A stretch of DNA of 64,000 nt from Albula goreensis (taxonomy: Eukaryota; Chordata; Actinopteri; Albuliformes; Albulidae): positions 17,175,290-17,239,289 of the forward strand of contig CM040746.1 in the NCBI GenBank assembly GCA_022829145.1, written 5' to 3'. This document shows, piece after piece, positions 54,841 through 64,000 of the stretch (positions are counted from its first letter, which is position 1; each line of letters begins with the position of its first letter). The notes below the pieces were generated by a model. The model searched no databases and was not told where the DNA came from. It saw nothing but the letters and a program-made list of their open reading frames with translations. A program made the position numbers and the translations under genes.

Positions 54841-57337
54841 TTACTTTTTGATGGTTTCCCTCTTTCCAACCCGAGTCTGGAATTGGGTGGTGATTTTAGG
54901 CTTTCCCCTCCCTTAAATGTTCTTCTGTAAACTCAGCAGTGTGCTCACATGTCTGTGTCCTCCAAGACATGCTTCCTTCATATTACACTTAGTGCACTGC
55001 ATAACTGTGCAAATGCCAGTCCCAGGGAGTCGTCACTGTGCAAGTAGGCAGGATTTGCCCCACTGACTAAAGTCCTGAGAGGGCCTCCTCTCTTGAGTCC
55101 CACCAAGGAGGCCAGAAAGTTAAGATTTTGGTGGAGAAAAATATCCAAATGAAATGCTATTTAACTTCAGTTAGATATTCCCTAACTCTTTATTGGAAGG
55201 TGTTTTACAGGGAAAATATTGTTAAAAGATAGCTGTCTGACAAAGGTTTAAATATCTCTTAGTAAAGTGAAAATTGAAAATATTAATCACTGACACATAT
55301 TATGATCCCATACAAAGTATGATCATATTATGATTATGAAGAAGACATGTAATTATATTCCCAAATCCAAATTATGATTTTCCTGTTGTGTCATTGTCAC
55401 CAGTGAGTGAAAGTGATTACCAAAGTACAAGAAGTTCTCATAATCTTCAATTTTTTTTATTATACGTAAAAGTGGAATGTAATCTCAATGTCAATGAATA
55501 CAATATAAAAAGCCATAATTTGCAGCAAGTAACTTTGCAATGGAGCATCTTGTGAACAAAGTAGTATGAATATAGCAGTTCTAGCGGACATTTATTTTCC
55601 TGGGATATTTATTCAGTTCCCTATTTTTTGGGCAATAGTAAGAAGGAACCGTGACATCCGGATGGTTGTCACTGTTTTAGCACTCAACAGACACCATTCC
55701 ACCAATACTTTTCCTAAAATATACAGTCAATTAAGCCGCTCCAGGTGCTTTCATCATTTGTACAGAAACTGGATGGTAATTCTACCTCTCACTGCTGCAG
55801 CACCCGTAGCTCACAGCAGACCTATACTTGAGCAGGCAATTCCATTCATTTTGCTCAAGACAGAATGGACTACTGAGTTTGGAATCAGGTCTGTGAGTAA
55901 AAGGATTAGCCTGCACTGCATGTCCCTGTGTAAGAGAAAACACACAACAGCGACATGAGCAGGTTGCTTTTCCACGGGTTACAGACACCTCATTCCAGTG
56001 TGCGCATCCAACCGAAAGCATAAGGGATAGCTTCTGTGCAGACTGACCCGTCTTGTTAAGTCGCGGCCTCCCTCTTAAATAACAGTGTGAGTTTGAGTGT
56101 GAGCCGAGTGCAGTTTCGGCAGAAGAAAGGTGGGAGATGAATGAAGCAAGCCCAAGCCCGTGTTGCGAGTTAGCAGGAGTCTTGCTCTGTTGGCATGGGT
56201 GAGGGGAATGTGGGGGCAGATGGATCGTGGGTGCAATGGGATGGTGCAGGGTGTCCGGGGCTCTGCTGAGTGTCTGGTTGTCAGAGCACACTGAGATTCT
56301 CCACATCATTGCTCAGCATCAGATCCTCTGCTGCTGAAGCTACTGCTGACTGCAATTTCACTTTATGGTGTTCTCTGTAATCTCACCGCAAGACCAGCAC
56401 AGCTGCTCACGGTGGAAAGGTTTCCTCAGCAGAATTCAGTAAGCATGTTTAGTTGTGTTTTGGCATCCTTGAGGAGATAATTGACTTTTACATGGTTTCC
56501 CATCGTGGTCATTTTGCATGAGAAGTGAAGGGAAGGATTATTTTATTTTATTTTTTTAGGATAGATTGTTTGTTGAATATGTGTATGTGTTTTTGCTCAT
56601 ATTTGTGTATTTTTAAGTGTGGGGGTGTCAGCTCTTGCATTAATCTTTTGGTTCTAACTGGTGAGTCAGGCCCTAAAACTCGGCTGCACTGCTACAGTGC
56701 AGTTTAAATCAGCTTTATGAGCAACAGAACATGTAACCTAGAGATATAGTTAGATCGTTTACTTTGTAATCTTCAGCTTTGAGAGAAATGCAGTGCCTTC
56801 ACAACCCCTCAGGGTGACGCAACATGTTGTTCAATGTGTGTCGATTTACAATCAATGCATTTATTAAAACACACTGCTGCGTTTTATTACTTACATTGAC
56901 CCAGAGTTGTGGTTTATGTGCGCAGTAAAAAACGCTCTTGAATCAAAAGGAAAAGGGCTTCTTGCAGGCAAGAAGAATCACCTTGAATAGAGTTATTTGT
57001 CCAAACAAAGTTTTTGATGAGACACAAAGCAGAAAGTTTTGGCCAGAGACCCCCACGGCGGTTGCATCGCTGCTGAGTCCCTTTTTTGCGTTCATCTGCA
57101 GGCACCTGGAGAATTTAAAATGGATGTTGATTGTCAGGACGGGGAAGCGAAATGTCCTCCTAGGATGGGTCTCCTGGTGTGAGGGAAATAAAGGTCTGGA
57201 TAATGTAGTTATCAGCTCAGAGCACACTTGGTGAGAGGAGCTGTGGCCCCATCTCCTCATGTGCTGCCATAAACGGCAGCATTAGGGCCAGCCCCATGTG
57301 GGCATTATCTGAGTAAAAATGTCTGGGGATAGGAGCA

Positions 57338-57361
57338 GGGAGGGGTGGGTTTGGTGGGGGG
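57338..57361 (+). other. Possible G-quadruplex motif
   Basis: G runs of 3, 4, 3 and 6 with loops of 1, 1 and 6 bases. Confidence 0.6.
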
Positions 57362-57588
57362 ATTAAGGTGCAGTAGAAACATTGGATTAGGCCCTCTCCG
57401 ATTCAGGTGCCTGTCATTTTAGTAGATTCGTTTCTTTCCCCTTATTTATGGCTGGAGCTCATGGCCCAGTGGGGGGAGAGGCAGAGTGATATCTTGTTTG
57501 CTCCATGACAACACTCGGAGGGGGAAATGAAAAGTGATGGTGATAACATTCTGCAGGAGTCAAACCTAACCCCCAACCCCCACACATA

Positions 57589-57591
<3 letters not shown>

Positions 57592-57620
<29 letters not shown>
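57592..57620. repeat. (CA)n microsatellite
   Basis: About 14 CA units, preceded by C-rich sequence. Confidence 0.95.
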
Positions 57621-57625
<5 letters not shown>

Positions 57626-58972
57626 TTTCTTTTCCACCTCATGCTGCTATAGGAACAATTCAGTGCTGGCAATTTGGAAGGAAATTGCCGAAAGCGCAAG
57701 AGAAACCAGGGGTTCACCAGGAAAAAAAAACAGAGAAAAGGAAGAGAGCGCTGCTTGATTTGCTGAGCGGTGGGGGACATTTGTGTGATTTTTAAGGAAA
57801 AGAGTGATGCAGAACAATGTGAATGGCTTAATTTGTGCAGCTGTGTGTTCCTGTTGGATCGACCCGTGGGGAGAGAGTTTGCCAGCAGAAACAATGGCAC
57901 AGTTATGGAACGCCTGTGCGATTCAGACCCTCTCTGCATTGGTAATGGCCACTTCTAAATCGTACAGCTTGACTTTCGTTATTAGAAGGCGGCATCCCCT
58001 GCGACCACGATTGTTCTTGGAAGGGCAGTTTGGTTGCTGTGATAATGTTAATAATGTCTCGGTGATTCAGAAGATTGGCGAGGGTTCACATCTCCTGTGT
58101 TTTCTTCTTTTTTCACTTGGAAACCAAAAAATCTCTCTGTCCTCTACGATCGAAAGTCTGTATTGACTTTCAGGAACTCCCATTTACTTTACATTTGAGG
58201 AATGAGGCACATAGCAGGTGACAGAACCCGGGGCCGTGGTCTCTCTGATTGAATTTGTGCGGTGGTAGTGTCAGACCTTTAGGTCAGTCAAAACCAGATC
58301 AGCTGCCTTTGATCGTATTTTGCGGGAGTCTGTCAAAATGTCATACAGAAATGGTTGCACCTGTCATAACAAGTGGTGGCTACACTGCTAACCAGCTCCA
58401 CATCGAATTTCATATTTTATGGATATTTCCTGTACTTTCCTTGTACTTATCATTACATTGCCTGTAAGGACAATGTTGTGTCATTTACCTTGAAAAGTGT
58501 TTGTATTAGTTGCCCCCATGGTTTGCTAAAACATGGCAGGTGGGGAAGATCACAAAGTATAATTCCATACTAATTCATTAGAACTGTGTGAGTACTACAT
58601 TAGTACACCTGAAATATTGCCATCTTATGTTATCACAATAGCTAACTTTTGAAACCACTGAAGATGTGCTGTGTTTTGAATAAGGTGTGGTGCGTAAACA
58701 TCTGTGTTAAAACAGCAAGATCAAAGAGAAAAGATAGTGAGTCTACATTATTACACTGGCTCCTGAATATTTTTTGACCCGGCGATTATTGGAGATGGAA
58801 AATATGATATGCTTCCCAGCATTTACAAGAGACTGCTGGATTCAAGGTTAAAGCCAGGTACTTATTTATGCTTTTATTTGACATTTTATTCACTGACATG
58901 TCTGTTTACTGTGTCTGGCTCCTTGTCATTATTTCTGTTGTGATGTACAGAGTTTGATATATGCTACAACAG

Positions 58973-59025
58973 CCATGTAAGTTGCTTTGGATTTGTCTGC
59001 CAAATAAATAAGAAAAAAAAACAGA
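58973..59025 (+). mobile_element. 3' tail remnant of an L2-type SINE or LINE
   Basis: GTAAGTTGCTTTGGATTTGT then CTGCCAAATAAATAAG and an A run. It matches the tail of the SINE near 4.33 kb (GTAAGTCGCTTTGGATAAAA). Only the 3' end is recognisable. Confidence 0.65.
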
Positions 59026-62000
59026 AGTTTGCCTTAAGGTTGAGGGGGAAGCAGCAGAGAGCTGGTGCGCTGGAAAATTTAGACAGCTGTGCCAGAGTGA
59101 GAATGAAGAAAAGCCAACACACTCTGTGTGTCAGGCTCTCTCCTAAGGCTTTTCATGAGGCTCCAGTCATTATGCAGTAAGAGCTTTCCTTTGTTCTCAT
59201 TGCACATGAACACTACATCAGAAAACCAAACTATTAATGGTTTTTACTGAACAACCATGTATGGACCAGGGAAGTGCCTAATTATGTACTCACAAACAAA
59301 AATAAACACAAAATATGTGGCTTGTTTTAGATGGCTCTGAAAGCAAAACAAAAAAAGCTTTTACAATACAAAGTGGTCCTTTTTTACAGCAAAGAGTGCT
59401 TTGCCAACATTCGGGATTAAATGATTTATGAAGCGATAACTATTTAGTGCGTTTTGGAGTTCAGAAGATTCCAGAGTCATGAACAACCTCCACTCCCAAT
59501 GAGTTTGTACCTGCGGGACTGTGCTCAGCAGTCCACCAGCACATAGCTCTCGCTTTTCTCTGGGTAAACGAAATTGGAAAAAAGACATGGTGCTCATAGA
59601 CTGCATTATTAAAAATTCTCCTCCCCAAAAGCAAGGGAGTTGTGATGGTTCAGGTTTGATTTCCAATATGTCTGTAATGAAGCTTGCTAGTTTGGCAAGC
59701 AGACATTTACATTTTTGTCATGGAGCTATTTTCTCTGCAATCTATTTTCCTTTCCCTAAAAACCTATCAAAATACTACTATTAAAAACACAGCCTTCATT
59801 ATCTTGATTAATGCAAAGTGCGTTATAATTGTCTTTGCAGATTTTAATGATCAATCTTCATAAAACGTCAGGCGCACCAAAAATATGATTCTTTTATTGC
59901 TATTATGGAACAACTGGCCTGGACTTTTTTTAACCCCCTGTCTGTCCAGCCAAATTTATGATTCAATTGGTAATATAAAGCCCAACGTGTTATTCACTTG
60001 GCAGTCATTGTCCTACAATTAGTTTTGACAGTAAAATAAAGGAGGATATGACTGGGCTGCATCCAGAGATCTGGATGCCCAGATTGAGTGGCAATTCATT
60101 AAAGAGTGTTTCCATAACCTAAAATAGGAAATGGAAAATGGTAAAAGTTAATGTTTGGTAATTAATTTGAATTTATGAAGACAGTGCTGAAGAAGAAGCA
60201 AGGACATTCTCTGATTTCTTTATTCAAGCCCAGTTAAACTGCCTATGATATATATCTTTGGTCTATTGTAGGTTTTTTTCTTTAGAGGAGAATCAATGGA
60301 TGGGCTAGCACAAAGAGACATGGACTAGCCGACCGTATCTCTTTCTCACCCACAATTCTTCATTACTTGAGTTTGGTATGGGATAAAAATCTAACACTGT
60401 CATCTTTTTTGGCTATTTCATCCCAGGACCACCCCACATGCAGAATAATCTGTAGCACACTCAAATCACAACATATTCTGAGCTTAGAGTGGTTGGAAGG
60501 ATTGTATTTTTGCAGTGGTGGGGGGTGGTGTTGGTGGAGTTGTGCACTGGGCATTAGGCAGGGTAGATGGGTTTGAGCCGCAGTGGCCTAGGTTAATAAA
60601 ATAAATTAAGTGATCCGCAAGTCCTCTCTCCTCTACATTACAGTCACAGAAAAAAGCTCAATACTTAATTGGAAGCTTTACGTGTGTGTATTAAAAATGC
60701 AGTAGTTTTTATGGGTCTCATGTGGAAATATGCACACAGCAAATGAAAATTCATCAGTTCTACCTCAAAATTTGGCCCTGAGAGAAGATGCATTAAATTA
60801 TATTCTGTACTTAAAACAGCTGGATTTGAACACTAAATTAATTGCTGCTTTAACATGTAAACTGCTGCCATTTTAAATATGAATTAGAGCAGTAGTAAAT
60901 GCGTTAATGAACCAGCTTCATAGAAAAATGATGAGGAATGGAAATCTGATTACATTAATCTGTGGAATGAATGGCATTGCTTATTTTGTTTAATTAGTTT
61001 TGATACTCAAAATTTGTAAAACCATGGTTATGAGATGCTTTAGATATTCAACATTACTTAACACTTGGAGTTAATTGTGTTTATCCTTATCTGTTTCAAT
61101 TATATGTAAGGGACTAACTGAAATTCAAATGAATTATTTGCGCTAATGTAAAAACAATACAAGATTGATGTTTAAATGGTGCTGGTCAGGGTGTCTGCTT
61201 TTATCAGGTATTCTGGACAGCTGACAGTTGAAGCACTTCAAAAGACTTTTGGGCAGCAATTTTTGAGAAAATTTCAAGTGGAATCGAAGCTTCCCCAGTT
61301 GGTTTTTTAATTATGCACTCATCACATTCCCTTTGAAAAGCCACAGTGGAGGCACTCTCCTGTTAAGTGCTGTTGAATGGACACACTTGTTCCCTTAACT
61401 ACCATGAGACAGATCAGATCAGAAGGGAAAAAAGCACTGAAATTGATCGGGTGTTGTTTTGCTCGAAACAGCACAGTATGTATATTCAAGTACAGCAATT
61501 CAGGCTAATTGGCCCATTGAAGTGACCACATTAACCCAGGCATTTAACAGACGTTGCTTTGAAAGTACCAGTCTAGTCACCATTTAATTGATTTCTGAGG
61601 AGATTGAACAGTCAGTGCTTTGAACTGTAAAGGTTAAACCTTTAAATCACCGTTCCATGAAATCTTCACGAATGTGTTGTCTGATGCTTTCAATCAATAT
61701 TTTGGGGTATTTTTATACACGTAACAACAGTAAAAAGCAGGCCTGTCTTTTTGAAATATGTGGGTGAATTCCCTTAATTTCTTGACTTAAATGTCTAGTT
61801 TGTGTCAACATGTTTACTGAAATCTCATTGTGTCATGTGACAAAAGGGGTGAGTTCTCATTGGTGGAGCAGGACAGCACACAGGGACACACATCTCTTGT
61901 CACAGTAATTCATTCCAGGATTTATGAAAGTGCCACAGTTCATTTCTTCCTCCCCATTAATCAGAGAAAGAGTGTGGAATTGAGTGGAAGAAGGCTAATG

Positions 62001-63774
62001 ATGTCATCTGGTCACCATAAAGAAATGCCAATGGCTTCCTGAAAAAAAAAACAGTAAAACTGCCAAGTTCCTGCTCATCAAGGGATGAGGAGAGTGACAA
62101 GAAAATCAAAAGAGCAGAAACAGGAGGATACGAAAAGAAATGAAAAGGAGAGAAACAAGAGATGAGGGAAATTGAAAGAGGAATAAGGAATCATGAAGGA
62201 ACCTAAAATAAACTCCCAAGTTTTTTATGAAGTTTATTGAGTTAATCATGTTATGTTAGTAGAATAATAATTTTTTTTTCTTACAGGCTTAGCAAGTATA
62301 AATTCATTGCTGGCTTTGAGATATAGGCAGCAGTACTCAATGACTGTCCACTTGACTATATTTTGAGTTTTAAAATGACATGATCAAAGCAAATTACCAA
62401 TAAATGTGATTACAATCAATGTCTTCAACAGAGACAGAGGAAAACTCACCACTGATATGTTAGTTGGAAAGATGGTCAAAATTCTGTGCCTTGGATGTAT
62501 CAAAATGTGACAAAGACAGTGGTAAGATAAATGTTCAATGTTGTGCCATGTTCAAAATATTGAACAACATCAATGTAAGTTGGGGTGAATAAGAATAAAA
62601 CTATGTCTTATGTCAGTTGGTTTCGCAGAACATTTTTGAAAACATTTGTCATGTCAATCATTTTTAAGATATTTTTTATGAAATTTAATAATACATGTAC
62701 TATTTAAACAATTGGTAAAAGTAGGCTAAATCATCCTAAAGCATCCAATGGAGTTCATTAAGGTTTGTGGGGAAGCACTCTCTTCTGAAGTGGGAATGCA
62801 CTTAGTTTGAAGGAATTAAAGAAACTCTTGTGCTGTTGCGCAGCTCATTAACAGTCAGAGTGTCATTCTTATAGCAATTATATTTTAGCTGTAGAAAGTC
62901 TGCAAAATATACTTTGATCCCAGAGCTTGGCTGCTAATAAATGATGAAAACACTGGACTGTGCTGAGCTAGATATGTGCCTTGGAACCAACATTAACAAG
63001 TGTGATTAAAGAATGCTGACCCCCTCTCCATAACACAGCTCTGTGTGAGCACTAACATAGGCTCTGTGCCTAAAACTTGGGTATCTACATTACATATAAT
63101 TAATGTCTCTTGTACCATTTATTTTACAACTTTTTACAAACAACATTGTCATAAAGCAGCTTTACATAAATCTTGGGCCTGTACCTGCTGCTCTCCCCTC
63201 AAGAACCAGCCAAGGACAGCAGTTACAATGGCAGTATCCCTGGCTAAAGCAAAGAAACTTTCAGTAGAAGGGTTGTCTTAATGGGGTTGAATAGGATAGT
63301 ATTTTAGTACAATCTATTAGTTTTCATGTGTGTGACTCACATTTTTCTTCACTGTTCACTAAACTATACCAACCTCCTAAACCTACTAACCTCACTGTTG
63401 TTGACCTTGCCTTTGGCTTTGCTCTTCATCCTAGCAACCAATGCTTCAATTAACCTCATGGCTTTTGTGTTTTACTTTGGGAATGCTGTAAAACATATAT
63501 TACACATTTTAGTATAAAAAATATAAAATCAACAATCAACATTTTAATTAAGTTCAGTTGTGAAGTCTGAGTTATCTAACTCCTAAAAACCTAAAACATA
63601 AAATGGCGATACCTTTTGTCCCTCAATGTAATTCATTGTCTGGACAGCATCTATGGTTCATCAAAGTTTCTAATATGTGCCATTTGTGCTGCAGCAGTGG
63701 TGTGTTTATTATGCACCTGCCCAAACAGATTTTATGACCAAGCGAGGCGTGTTTTTTTTTTTTTTTTTTTTTGA

Positions 63775-64000
63775 GCATTTTCCAGTCGGCATGACGACAT
63801 ATGCTGTTGTAAACAAACTGCACTGTCCTCCTCGCCGGCTCGAGCTCCCGAGTTTTTAGCGACCCAGATGGTAATTGGTTTTCAAAGAACCGCATGAGAA
63901 ATTTGCATTGCAATTATCAGGGAGCAGCGAGAGTCGTGGAGGAGCCTGGTTGGGAGGAGGAATGAGCTGACGGCCGTTGTGCCGCCAGCGATAGCTACAA
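63775..64000. promoter_or_regulatory. CpG-rich block with POU octamer at window edge
   Basis: CpG-rich (CTCGCCGGCTCGAGCTCCCG near 63830 and GACGGCCGTTGTGCCGCC near 63970). An exact octamer ATTTGCAT at 63901-63908 overlaps ATTGCAAT. TGGTAATTGG lies near 63869. It could be an enhancer or the edge of a promoter that continues outside the window. Confidence 0.3.

Larger units (their letters stand above)
54841..63770. other. Intergenic, no gene found
   Basis: The longest frames (175 codons, minus, 55782-56309; 165 codons, minus, 57442-57939) have no domain, and one crosses a CA repeat. Other items are a (CA)n tract at 57592-57620, a possible quadruplex at 57338-57361, an L2-type SINE tail at 58973-59025, a purine-rich stretch at about 62085-62190, and a run of 21 T at 63752-63772. 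Confidence 0.6.

Noticed and set aside
55782-56309. 175-codon minus-strand frame
   Set aside because: Low-complexity Ser/His/Pro-rich product, no domain, no exon partners. A frame of this length is expected by chance in 50 kb with locally higher GC.
57442-57939. 165-codon minus-strand frame
   Set aside because: Runs through the CA microsatellite (CVCVCVC) and has no recognisable domain.

Overview
The window looks like nuclear DNA from a ray-finned fish, probably a teleost. The reasons are a vertebrate multi-exon gene with short introns, tRNA-derived SINEs with the L2-type 3' tail common in fish, abundant CA/TG, AT and ATCT microsatellites, and low GC. The SINE near 4.2 kb ends in TGTAA-type repeats as eel UnaL2/UnaSINE elements do. 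That is only a weak hint of lineage, because related tails occur across fish.

Positions 1 to about 12.8 kb hold one gene on the + strand that I recognise with high confidence: hmmr (hyaluronan-mediated motility receptor, RHAMM/CD168), a long coiled-coil protein of spindle and centrosome. I could place 19 coding exons (numbered 2 to 20 here) that join in one reading frame from 144 to a stop at 12152-12154. They give about 882 residues; exon 1 and the promoter lie upstream of the window. Every exon phase agrees once a weak 65-bp exon at 423-487 is included. Landmarks shared with the human protein are the N-terminal CAPPPG block, the RMLLD-QT block, the YEELY-KPFQ block, KQKIKHVV and the FDPSKAF...KEN tail. 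Exon 11 carries five in-phase 21-residue repeats. The intron before exon 18 ends in a 55-bp minisatellite that runs right up to the splice acceptor.

From about 12.8 kb to 64 kb I see no convincing protein-coding gene. The open frames there are short, lack domains and have no exon-like partners. The stretch holds microsatellites, a decayed hAT transposase with a broken BED-type zinc finger (about 46.5-47.0 kb), a minus-strand tRNA-derived SINE with a candidate target duplication (about 50.7-51.1 kb), SINE scraps, and several blocks whose texture suggests conserved non-coding regulatory DNA. Those blocks are homeodomain-type AATTAATTA blocks at 39.7 and 40.6 kb that look like relatives of each other, a CpG-rich block at 35 kb, a block with two CRE-like sites at 54.7 kb, and a CpG-rich block with an octamer at the right edge. 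In mammals the DNA beyond HMMR and MAT2B is a large gene desert reaching TENM2. A shortened desert of that kind would fit this layout, but that is inference. I found no previously undescribed multi-gene system; the most interesting items are the hmmr repeat expansion, the acceptor-proximal minisatellite and the candidate regulatory blocks.
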